Assembly: GCA_942159475.1 (NCBI GenBank)
Contig: OW804095.1
Span: forward strand, 61,036,773 to 61,100,772
DNA from: Sthenelais limicola
Lineage: Eukaryota > Annelida > Polychaeta > Phyllodocida > Sigalionidae
Direction of reading: 5' to 3'
Length of the DNA stretch: 64,000 nt
The position numbers and the translations under genes are program-made. The notes under the pieces are model-generated. The model made no database searches. It was not told the DNA's origin and saw only the letters and a program-made list of their open reading frames with translations. Positions 42,101 to 47,705 of the stretch are shown here, piece by piece (within the stretch, counting starts at the first letter, position 1; each line of letters starts with the position of its first letter).

Positions 42101-44411
42101 AGAGAGAAAGGATAATGCTATACCACCAATAAAGTAGTGTGTTTTAATACAGCTGGACTAATTAAACTAAATTAAATAGCCACATCGTGTCAATATAAAT
42201 ATTTTAATAAACTTCAATGTAAAATGAAGTGAGTTAGAAGAGGAAAGACACATATTATTGGGGGAAGATTTTGCCATAATCATTTTCTTTATGATTTATT
42301 ATGTAAATGACATAACAACAAAGTTATTCCGCACACGTAATAAATTGCCACAATTTCTTTTCTTTGTTAGACAAAGATTTATTAGCGATCAAGTTCTATC
42401 CAGTGATTAGTGGCCCCTCGATAGTTTCACATGAAAATTGGCAATACATGCAGATTCGTTATCGGGTAGGCAGAGTAAACTTCCTTGATATTGAACTATA
42501 TTCGGGACAACTTATTTTGCGATATCGAATTCCGGTATAACTAAATAGGGTGAAGTGCCTGTCTATAAAACAGACTTATCTTGAAGAATCTATAGCTCTG
42601 TTATTTTTAGTGTTTATACTTTTAAGAATGTGGAGGATGAACGGTGCCATTTAAAGCGAGCGACACTCATTTTGTTGAGGCAGTTTTAAAATGGTTAACA
42701 ATACGTTAGGCATCGATTAAATCAGCAGTAAAGAGGTATTGGTGAAACATACATTTTTCAGGGATAGGCCTATATGATTATTCCTATGAAACTTCTGTAA
42801 TGATTTGGCCAGAATAGTTTGATCAGGATTGTGATCGTTGTGTTTTCTACCTTGCCACCTGGATTTCTCTCAAGGCACTGATTTCACAACATAATTTGAG
42901 TTATCAATCGTTATTGTTCCATCCTACCAAAGCGGCTCGGTAATTCATTTATATGCAAAACCAAATAGGCCGCGGGTATTAGAATTATAAGGAAAAAACT
43001 TTATCAAATATAGTTATGGAGACATATATAAAATGGTACTAGGCCGCATTCTAGAAACATAACTCAGAGAGCTACTTTTTTAATTATGATTTTGTCTTTT
43101 CACCTTATCGAAATTCAACAAAGTTAAGTATTCTAATTGCAAAGGAGCAAAGGGGTATATAAATCGGAATGTATTTTTAACCGATAGACCTGTTGTGCAG
43201 CTAACTCAGCAGAAAGTACCCTTACCACCGACTGGGTTGGCTATTATTAGCCTCTACACCTTGAGATTTCCCTTCACCACTCGCGATTATTGTTAAGATG
43301 AATTTGATCCCCTCTGACTATACCCTTTCCCTGCAAGCCATTCACCATTCCACCCGGGATTATCAATGGTTATAAGAACCCTAATGTAAATATGGACATA
43401 GTTTTTTCCAATTACACGTTGCAATAAGACGAACGAGTCATTACTTTTACATCAATTTTCTGTTTTGCGTTCTCTCTCAAACCCAAAGTTGTAAAACGGG
43501 TACACAAAGAACTAAGAATAACCAATGACTATTGCCACTACCGGGAAAGGGGGAGATGAACCAATGAGAAAGACTAAAATAAGGAAATTATCTAGGCTAT
43601 AGAGATTAAAGTTATTGTGAAGCGCTGTTAATCTTGACTGTTATAAGACTGACAAGCCATGCAAAAGTTTATATTGTACATAAACAGTACATACCGTGAA
43701 CTGTTGATAAAATAGTGCAGATTGATATAAAGTCATCGTTGTTACATATAATATGTTCTTATAATTGCCACGAGGCTAGTTGAGGGATGTTTACAGAACA
43801 ATACTTTACAATTGGTACCAAACATACTGATTGCTGACGGGCGTAAAAATGACAAGCCAAGGATACATGTATGGCTTTATATAATAGGGAGCCGGCGGTC
43901 TATTGGATGTAGTGATGAAATTCACCATACTATCCAGAAAACAGAGGAAGACCAGATGGCAGAGTATTAAATAAATGAACTGTACTGCCCTGTCTGTCTT
44001 TTGAAAATATTCATGCTGGTTTTATGTAAAATTTACCCCAAGGCCTAATCTAGAATAGATGGTAGAATGTTAATTATTCTGTCCATTGTTTTTCTTACTG
44101 CTGCCCGCGGTCACGTGAATGATGTATGTTTTAGCGCAAAGCATACTTGGTACCGCCAGCGAAAATAACATGTTTGTTCCTCTTACTTCATCATTTTTCG
44201 TAATTTCACCATCAGACGAATATATATAATATATTTCATGGTAGGACTCTCAATTTGTTTCAATTCCAGGGAACTGGCTATGTAGATTATATCATAAAGT
44301 TGTAGAACTTACCTCTTGAGTGGAAATAGTTGGGATGGATATCAAAATCCATATTGATCCGAGAATTATTTTGATGATTGAATGTTTCCTACATAAATTT
44401 AAGAAGCCCAT
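1..44411 (-). CDS. Giant secreted SVEP1/polydom-like mosaic protein (60 exons seen, 3' end outside window)
   Basis: One gene read right to left. Sixty exons join with continuous phase to about 3,145 residues; the last one runs off position 1, so the C-terminus is missing. Domains in order: signal peptide (1-30), C-type lectin (50-185), LDLa (190-221), three CUB-type units (222-563), CCP 1-4, EGF and Cys-rich EGF-like, CCP 5-8, two HYR (1185-1348), CCP 9, linker, three GCC2/GCC3 (1588-1751), about 14 EGF (1752-2384) with a PAN-like insert, pentraxin/LamG (2385-2553), HYR, CCP, linker, five or more GCC2/GCC3 (2853 onward). No transmembrane segment is seen apart from the signal peptide. The run CCP-HYR-HYR-CCP-linker-GCC2/3-EGF-pentraxin is the order known in vertebrate SVEP1 (polydom), a secreted cell-adhesion protein; the N-terminal VWA of SVEP1 is replaced by lectin-LDLa-CUB. 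Least certain junctions are the donors of exons 11, 27 and 45. A matrix or adhesion role is inferred from the domains. Confidence 0.85.
367..951. repeat. Intron 58 with a dispersed repeat segment
   Basis: About 685-729 matches 8318-8360 in the same orientation over the core taataataagtatgaaact, with a shared acaagagcc further upstream. This suggests two copies of one old interspersed repeat. No TIR or target duplication could be defined. Confidence 0.4.
3158..5619 (-). CDS. Second HYR-CCP-linker module, exons 49-54
   Basis: Exons 5473-5619, 5201-5293, 4503-4712, 3957-4203, 3472-3568 and 3158-3260 (residues 2554-2852). The HYR is split over two exons: [19 protein letters not shown], then [18 protein letters not shown] and YNVYVR. 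The CCP has [18 protein letters not shown] and YTCGALGS. The linker has [31 protein letters not shown] and [12 protein letters not shown]. It has the same place and style as the linker at 18536-19451, and like it leads straight into GCC2/GCC3 repeats. Confidence 0.7.
5790..6725. repeat. 156-bp satellite array, six units, in intron 48
   Basis: Units begin at 5790, 5946, 6102, 6258, 6414 and 6570 (marker attatataaac), so the period is exactly 156 bp. The inner copies differ at only a few bases; the first and last are diverged and truncated. Each unit holds two short inverted repeats, tgttgcat-g-atgcaaca and a duplicated caattgtgaca. Because 156 is 3 x 52 and the unit lacks stops on the minus strand, the array makes a 241-codon open frame of 52-residue repeats. 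I regard that frame as a by-product of the period. Confidence 0.95.
6986..8053 (-). CDS. Pentraxin/laminin-G-like domain, exons 45-48
   Basis: Exons 7960-8053, 7502-7681, 7263-7380 and 6986-7100 (residues 2385-2553). Visible features are [43 protein letters not shown], the loop [12 protein letters not shown], and [15 protein letters not shown], the conserved pentraxin/LamG_3 strand before the last helix. The tail contains a Pro-rich stretch. Position after an EGF run matches SVEP1. At about 170 residues it is shorter than a 200-residue pentraxin, and the usual disulfide cysteines are not obvious. The donor of exon 45 (gtttgt) was chosen for frame. Confidence 0.65.
8054..9203. other. Intron 44, about 1.15 kb, no gene
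   Basis: The intron holds a short CT microsatellite at about 8701-8727 and the dispersed-repeat copy near 8318-8360. No open frame with recognisable protein similarity was seen. Confidence 0.6.
9204..15738 (-). CDS. About fourteen EGF-like repeats, exons 33-34 and 36-44
   Basis: Exons 15661-15738, 15239-15355, 13734-13872, 13222-13355, 12825-13046, 12147-12374, 11706-11845, 10984-11177, 10201-10328, 9604-9720 and 9204-9341 (residues 1752-1816 and 1905-2384). Exons 38, 39 and 41 hold two repeats each; other repeats straddle introns. Signatures include [50 protein letters not shown] and CHCPPGFKGKNC. Two repeats have the Ca-binding D-x-D/N-E start. Intron phases 2 and 0 interrupt the phase-1 pattern only where a repeat is split. 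One repeat is broken by the PAN-like exon at 14279-14542. Confidence 0.85.
14279..14542 (-). CDS. PAN/apple-like module on a symmetric exon (exon 35), possible cassette
   Basis: A 264-nt phase 1-1 exon (residues 1817-1904). It reads [17 protein letters not shown], then [18 protein letters not shown], then [14 protein letters not shown] and GYTLYKK: the C-x3-C-x5-C-x-A-L/F-x-F pattern and late C-x-L/I of PAN/apple domains. It falls between CSCTS and YNGSRCE, that is, between the fifth and sixth cysteines of an EGF repeat. Joining exon 34 to exon 36 directly keeps frame and gives a normal EGF ending. Confidence 0.65.
15062..15220 (+). mobile_element. tRNA-derived SINE in intron 34
   Basis: A pol III box A (tgaccgagtgg, from 15067) and box B (ggttcgaaccc, 15119-15129) lie about 50 bp apart, as in tRNA genes with a class II-like long spacing. 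The parts beyond box B do not form an acceptor stem next to the T arm. Instead about 70 bp of unrelated body follows (caccacccaggtactagagg and on), ending in an A/T-rich tail (aaaaaaatatttta at about 15211). This is the usual head-body-tail of a tRNA SINE. It ends only about 20 bp before exon 34. Confidence 0.6.
16011..17223 (-). CDS. GCC2/GCC3 (ephrin-receptor-like) repeats, first array, exons 30-32
   Basis: Exons 17068-17223, 16516-16677 and 16011-16184 (residues 1588-1751), one repeat each, phase 1-1. They start [40 protein letters not shown] and [19 protein letters not shown], and close with C-x2-C-P-x-G-T and a final cysteine. This C-P-x-G-x-(Y/F) plus C-x2-C spacing defines the GCC2_GCC3 family. 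Confidence 0.85.
18536..19826 (-). CDS. CCP 9 and long linker between HYR and GCC2/GCC3, exons 26-29
   Basis: Exons 19635-19826, 19296-19451, 19064-19131 and 18536-18836 (residues 1349-1587). CCP 9 begins [19 protein letters not shown] and has FACTHTCQ and YTCVQG. The following linker has an alpha-helical stretch ([23 protein letters not shown]), then a beta-like segment [15 protein letters not shown], then a 100-residue exon with C-x2-C motifs that ends SQYVC. Position and general composition match the unnamed segment between sushi and GCC2 repeats in SVEP1. The donor of exon 27 (gttatt) is not consensus and was chosen because exon 28 is open only when entered in phase 1. Confidence 0.65.
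20012..21647 (-). CDS. Two HYR (hyalin repeat) domains, exons 24-25
   Basis: Exons 21408-21647 and 20012-20263 (residues 1185-1348), phase 1-1. HYR 1 begins SPVLSNCPD, has [15 protein letters not shown], then [20 protein letters not shown] and ends FWIVNIV. HYR 2 has [34 protein letters not shown] and ends TSVLNVI. The x-V-x-Y/W-x-A-x-D-x2-G/N-N-x-A/T-x-C signature is clear in both. The family is an immunoglobulin-like adhesion fold. Confidence 0.85.
21013..21078. repeat. Perfect 33-bp tandem duplication
   Basis: The unit beginning gtctgacgattggcactt occurs at 21013-21045 and 21046-21078 without visible differences, in intron 24. The rest of that 1.1-kb intron shows nothing else recognisable. 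Confidence 0.85.
22061..25317 (-). CDS. CCP/sushi repeats 5-8, exons 20-23
   Basis: Exons 25114-25317, 24488-24685, 23880-24095 and 22061-22249 (residues 916-1184), one repeat per exon, all phase 1-1. Endings are [31 protein letters not shown] and [11 protein letters not shown]. They are followed directly by HYR domains, as in SVEP1. The intron after exon 22 (22250-23879) carries a large foldback element. Confidence 0.8.
22842..23402. mobile_element. Foldback element cluster in intron 22
   Basis: Main hairpin at 23255-23402: arms of about 64 bp match almost perfectly (tatagaatgg ... cacataagcac against its complement), with a loop of roughly 17 nt around 23318-23334. Upstream lie a short perfect palindrome atatagga-cgcg-tcctatat (22844-22865), a second hairpin cttcgcggag...ctccgcgaag (22900-22927) and a 12-bp tandem repeat. 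The cluster looks like a foldback DNA element or nested MITEs. There is no coding capacity. Confidence 0.6.
23119..23180. repeat. 12-bp GC-rich tandem repeat, about five copies
   Basis: The unit cggggctgtcag is repeated head to tail with one variant base (tggggctgtcag) and a truncated last copy, inside the foldback region. It is much richer in G than the surrounding DNA. Confidence 0.85.
25692..26184 (-). CDS. Calcium-binding EGF and a second Cys-rich EGF-like unit, exons 18-19
   Basis: Exon 26059-26184 encodes [16 protein letters not shown], then [12 protein letters not shown] and TCV: a six-Cys Ca-binding EGF with the D-I/V-x-E start. Exon 25692-25886 encodes [27 protein letters not shown], a long tail with [12 protein letters not shown] and two glycosylation sites. 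The second unit has an EGF-like first half but an unusual extended C-terminal half that I do not recognise as a named domain. Confidence 0.7.
26436..29733 (-). CDS. CCP/sushi repeats 1-4, exons 13-17
   Basis: Exons 29635-29733, 29349-29426, 28076-28246, 27469-27657 and 26436-26633 (residues 564-808), all phase 1-1. CCP 1 is split over two exons and ends [13 protein letters not shown] 2 opens [10 protein letters not shown] and ends [12 protein letters not shown] 3 opens [14 protein letters not shown] and ends [12 protein letters not shown] 4 ends LDGHPVCEG. Each has the four-Cys sushi pattern with a Trp or equivalent near the last cysteine. Several N-x-S/T sites suggest N-glycosylation. Such repeats serve as protein-protein recognition modules. 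Confidence 0.8.
27321..27375. repeat. Short inverted repeat with AT-rich core
   Basis: The arms ttccagagtaga and tctactctggaa flank an att/aat-rich centre that is itself nearly palindromic. It is a small MITE-like hairpin in intron 16. The rest of that 0.8-kb intron has no gene. Confidence 0.6.
27837..27924. repeat. 44-bp tandem duplication
   Basis: The unit beginning tctttcacattcatgattat occurs at 27837-27880 and 27881-27924, differing at one base (gttacc against gttccc), in intron 15. Confidence 0.85.
29950..33564 (-). CDS. Three CUB-type units, exons 7-12
   Basis: Exons 33422-33564, 32848-33061, 32458-32606, 31641-31854, 30498-30676 and 29950-30076 (residues 222-563). Each unit uses two exons with an internal phase-0 intron, a repeated gene structure that supports a CUB trio. 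Unit 3 is the clearest: C-x4-N then [32 protein letters not shown] and the closing GFKAFFSI. Unit 1 has [15 protein letters not shown] and a closing IDISW. Unit 2 has LLSPFYG and [15 protein letters not shown] but no cysteine pair. The donor of exon 11 is the weak gttggt, chosen because it alone keeps the frame. The same donor sequence is used at exon 34. Confidence 0.7.
30296..30357. repeat. 33-bp tandem duplication in intron 11
   Basis: The unit acgaacataaaacattaatt followed by atcacac occurs twice, from 30296 and 30329. It lies between the two exons of the third CUB unit. Confidence 0.75.
30838..31007. repeat. Purine-rich GA/GGGA tracts
   Basis: 30838-30927 is almost pure purine on the plus strand (gacaga, then gagagaggga repeats). 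A second run, (ga)n followed by ten or more G, lies at 30981-31009. It occupies intron 10 and can form triplex or slipped structures; no function can be assigned. Confidence 0.8.
33764..33859 (-). CDS. LDL-receptor class A repeat, exon 6
   Basis: A single symmetric phase 1-1 exon (residues 190-221) encodes [18 protein letters not shown] then [13 protein letters not shown]. The Ca-cage acidic residues D-x-x-D-x-S-D-E are intact. The first cysteine pair is closer than in a standard LDLa, so the repeat is slightly short. It joins the lectin domain without a linker. Confidence 0.85.
34318..40795 (-). CDS. C-type lectin domain, exons 2-5
   Basis: Exons 40729-40795, 40195-40276, 35835-35935 and 34318-34536, with phases 0/1/2/1, encode residues 34-189. 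The start is [14 protein letters not shown], the usual opening of a CTLD (Cys, then W, then KCY). It continues [11 protein letters not shown] and a helix [17 protein letters not shown]. The WIG motif appears as PSWWIGFQTKG, followed by the long loop, then [19 protein letters not shown], giving the four canonical cysteines. The Ca-binding EPN/QPD and WND motifs are not clear: the loop reads [10 protein letters not shown], and WND is replaced by MNPWRLTGC. Sugar binding is therefore possible but not assured. The introns between these exons are the longest in the gene. Confidence 0.85.
34803..35243. repeat. Two adjoining degenerate tandem arrays in intron 4
   Basis: 34803-35113 is built of about 21-bp units around gattgaccatgagtactaac, interrupted at about 34885-34975. 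35116-35243 is built of about 20-bp units around tacaggtgggtacagttttt. They are followed by a small hairpin caggtggatccc...gggatccacctg (35242-35283). Confidence 0.7.
35308..35420. mobile_element. Short TIR element (MITE), copy 1
   Basis: The left end runs gccccttgtccac, then ttctcatgcgatt; the right end is agagaatcggcttagtggac then tagggcc. The ends are imperfect inverted repeats of each other. The right end is nearly identical to that of the copy at 53261-53370, so this is a family. Confidence 0.6.
36115..36174. repeat. (AT)n(AG)n microsatellite
   Basis: An uninterrupted TA run (36115-36149) switches directly to an AG run (36149-36174). It lies in intron 3. Confidence 0.95.
36175..40194. 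other. Remainder of intron 3 (4 kb), mostly featureless
   Basis: Apart from the exon-like block at 37092-37244 and a short CAA/CAG run near 39424, I see only AT-rich sequence with short chance open frames and no convincing exon of either flanking gene. Confidence 0.55.
37092..37244 (+). pseudogene. Orphan exon-like block, antisense within intron 3 of the mosaic gene
   Basis: A polypyrimidine-rich acceptor (ttttttaccag) precedes an open frame of 50 codons ending in TGA. The frame is clearly richer in G+C than its surroundings and reads [20 protein letters not shown], later Pro/Ser/His-rich and ending QVPVKNE. It looks like the last exon of some gene, but no matching upstream exons were found nearby. 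It may be a captured fragment, a pseudo-exon, or chance. The family is not recognised. Confidence 0.25.
40796..44312. other. Intron 1 of the mosaic gene (3.5 kb), no gene seen
   Basis: AT-rich sequence, with one GT/G-rich microsatellite at about 42040-42095. No exon-like block with protein similarity on either strand. Confidence 0.55.
44313..44411 (-). CDS. Exon 1: start codon and signal peptide of the mosaic protein
   Basis: The ATG at 44411 sits in a good context (A at -3, G at +4). It opens a 33-residue exon: basic start [10 protein letters not shown], then the hydrophobic core [15 protein letters not shown], then PTISTQE, a typical secretory signal with a small-residue region before cleavage. 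The exon ends in phase 0 at a consensus gtaagt donor (TQE) and joins DLKKEF in exon 2. The open frame extends upstream to another ATG at 44615, but those extra residues are Arg/Pro-rich and would bury the signal peptide, so the inner ATG is preferred. Confidence 0.75.
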
Positions 44412-47259
44412 TTTCCCACGACCTTGTTCACACAAGGCGAAAAGTATTCCTGGCTTATGTACGTATTTATGAATACAGCAGCATCTGAAGTGAGTAGAAT
44501 AGGTTAGGTAATAAAATCCCTGAAATATGTGTGGCGGTGGACGTGGCCTGGGATAGTTGAGCTCCAAACCACCCTCTCTTGTAGCCCTCACTGACCAGTC
44601 CCTAGTTATGGCCAACGAGGTTATTTATGAGAAGTCTCCTCTGATCGGTCTTACTCTGGTCAGTGATCGAGAGGTGGTGGCTATTGTGGTGTTAGCGACA
44701 TTGGGGGTGTTGGTGGCGGTAGTGGAGATGGTGGCATTGCTGAAGTTCTGCATGAGTGATTCTGCTTAACTGGCCATTCACTGACCGCTGATCATATGAG
44801 TGAAGTCACCAGAAAATGTACAATTCGTCTATACCAATCCACTCAAATAACATAAATTTAGAACAAAAATAAGGTTCAAAATGCAGATCAATATAACCGA
44901 ACAGGTATTTGTATATGAACGTAATGCCAAATGCTGTCCGATAAACCTTGTATTTTAGCAAAATTTGCTAAATGTGTAGAGCTGCTTATTGTACATTTTC
45001 TGACGACCTCACCCATGTACACCAACAATTATAGTACATCATATAAACATTGCCACAAGCTTTTGGAACGCCTTAATTAATTGATGCTCAGACCACGCAA
45101 CCTTGAATTGCATGAATGGAAATTTGAATCATCGATAAGACAATTTATCCCTCATGCAAACACTTGTAAACATAATTAGAGACATGGAATATGATCCATG
45201 AATAAACAGGAAAACTCGGGCAATTCTTCCTGTGTTAGTTTCAAACATCGATTTTTGACTAAGTGAAAGAGACCAATCAACATAATTATACGATACGATA
45301 CTGAAAGTTATAGGTACTGTGGATCCATGCCAAGTATTTGATTAAAATGTTTTGTAAGAGACATATATTTTTATTATTTAAATTTTATACACTGTGTATC
45401 CACAGACAACTGACATCATACATTATTATAGTAAGGCACATGTTTACACAAATGACAGATAATAAAGTGAGGCGGGTAATAAGAGACTATAGCTGGAATG
45501 CAAGAAATTGTTTGATTATTGGGTTTCAATAAGATTATGTAAGATGGGTGGGGGAGGGGGCGCAGTATGAATACTTTGGTTTATACTCAAATAAATCACG
45601 AAAAAGAAAAGGCATGTCTTTATAACCAATCTCTCATTAGAGTACAATATAAATAGTACTAAGTATATTGCCCATGAATTCCTTCCAATTGCCAACTATT
45701 AATATAGACAGAGGGGTATACATTGATAAATAGATCTACCCCACTGATATATAACAATTAAGCATACATGCTAAAGACACGAACGTTTAAAGGAATATTT
45801 ATTTTCTCAGCGTTAACCGCATGAATAAAACTATGTGTAAGATACTATTAACCTGTCATTTGAAAAAAAGAATCTGGCCGAACCATCACGTTAAAAATAT
45901 TGAAAAGTCCAAAACTGATTTCATTACTCAGAACATTCCCCAGTGTAGATCTCATTGCGCTAATTACTTCCCGGTCATTATTTGGTGGGGATTTTGGATT
46001 TTCATGTCATATCTTATCACTACCCACTCGACGACTCAGCACAGATAATTCCTTGTCAAAACGTTCTTGATCAGGTTCCTACCAATTCATTGGCCAGTGA
46101 ATCTTGTAAGTAGGACCTTGCCACTTCACCCCACCTACAGAACCAAAAACAACAACGTTCTCGAGGACCACGAAGAATGGAAAATAAATAAGATTATTCA
46201 TTAATTATGTAAGCACATAAATGTAGGTGAAGAATGCCGATTCCATTACAATTAAACCTAACGTTATAGGTAATACAATCGTTCATCTGACGAGATATAA
46301 GACTATGCGTATAGATTATAGTTACCGAAAAATGTCATTTATTTGTATAGCGCATGCACTCAACAGTCGTTTTTATATTCTTATAAAAGATAAAAACAGA
46401 TCGCACGAGTGTTAAATGGGATCATGGTCCGGTTACCAATGGCATCAAGTAATCAGAAAATTAACGCAAAGTACCATATATAATGTGAAGAAATGCACAT
46501 CTGCGATTCATTTCTTTCTTACCCTTTGCACATATATATGATTAAATTCGCTTGTGTCTGAGACCATTCAGAGGGGGATATGGCAATATAACTTGTTGCT
46601 TCGTCCACTGACAGGTACGTCTTTTTATTTTATTTTATTACCCTTGTCGTTAATAAAATTGTTATCATTACAATTTTCACTTTCTGAAAACGTGGTTGTT
46701 TCATTCAACATTATATTTCCTCTCCAGGAATACTATTGAAATTACTCTCAACTCGATGCTTTGGGTTTTCGGGAAAAAATTCTGGCTAATCGTCTGTTCA
46801 TGGGGTTGTTCTACCAATCGGTTTCACCCTTGATCGATTTTTATTGAAGAAACTTAAGGGGGGTGGAATTGTTAAAAATCGGACCGATCAATGCATTGAG
46901 CCCTCTCTTCAGTCGCAATCATCCTGATTTCCTCCGCAAAATGTTTTTTTTTCATTCTCAGACCCCCTTGTTCTAGATGTATCTAATCACCTCCAATTTA
47001 TTGTCATATTTGTTTCCCTTCTCTCTCCCACAGCTTTCTCTTAACTTTCAACCTGATTATCATAAAATTAAAATAATCTGCTTTCAATAAGAACATTTGT
47101 ATATTTCGTCCTCAATTGGTCGTCTCATTTACCTAATAAAAAATCTAGTGTTACTAAAATAAAATCTACTATTACTGAATGTGATGACATCGGGTTAATG
47201 TAATCACCAGATGAGAAATATTTCCGCAATATATCCATACCCTGGTTATGTTGTTTCAG
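44412..47259. promoter_or_regulatory. Spacer between two divergent genes
   Basis: The start codons of the mosaic gene (44411, minus) and the chitin synthase (47275, plus) face away from each other across 2.86 kb. Both promoters should lie here or in unseen 5' UTR exons. An acceptor ttgtttcag ends at 47260, 15 bases before the chitin synthase ATG, so that gene has at least one upstream non-coding exon. A strong donor acag|gtacgt at 46614 is a candidate for its end. No TATA box or CpG-rich island is obvious. Confidence 0.45.
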
Positions 47260-47274
47260 GTCATATTAGGGTAA

Positions 47275-47705
47275 ATGGACAACATGCCAATGGCTGGATA
47301 CGAAGAGAATTCCCAGACGGAATCTCCAGCCCCATCGCCCGGGTGCAGTAACCTGTATGGGGAAATATTCTCTTCCCAGGGTGAATTGAATTTTTCTGTT
47401 GGAAGAAGGGATAAAAGTCTAATTGAAGGGGAAGGGGATTTCGGAGAGAAGAACATTTCCCCACATACACCAATAAACGATCATACAAATGAGAACCCTA
47501 AAGATGTCAGAAGGAAGAAGACTGTTAATTTCTCTGAAGCTGATGAGGAAGTGTTGAATGTACAGACAGACAGAAATGAAAGGAAAGCCAAAAAACAGAA
47601 CAGTTTGGCGCGGGAAGCATCCCAGCCTAGTGAGGAGAGCCTCGGCAGGACAGATGAAGAAAGTTTAGGATCAGGAAATGATCAGAGACCCAATTGTGAA
47701 TCAAG
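47275..47705 (+). CDS. Chitin synthase exon 1: cytosolic N-terminus
   Basis: Residues 1-143, starting MDNMPMAGYEENSQTESPAP. It is acidic and Ser/Glu/Lys-rich without membrane segments, for example FSEADEEVL and REASQPSEESLG. The donor gtggat is weak, but the phase (2) fits exon 2, which starts KPAWDAFRSEPRI, the conserved W-D-x-F motif of animal chitin synthases. Such a disordered tail is usual in the family, and the Ser-rich parts are candidate phosphorylation sites. Confidence 0.85.

Noticed and set aside
44557..44769. Plus-strand 70-codon frame with a Val/Leu-rich stretch
   Set aside because: It is antisense to sequence just upstream of the signal-peptide exon, with biased composition and no splice or family support.
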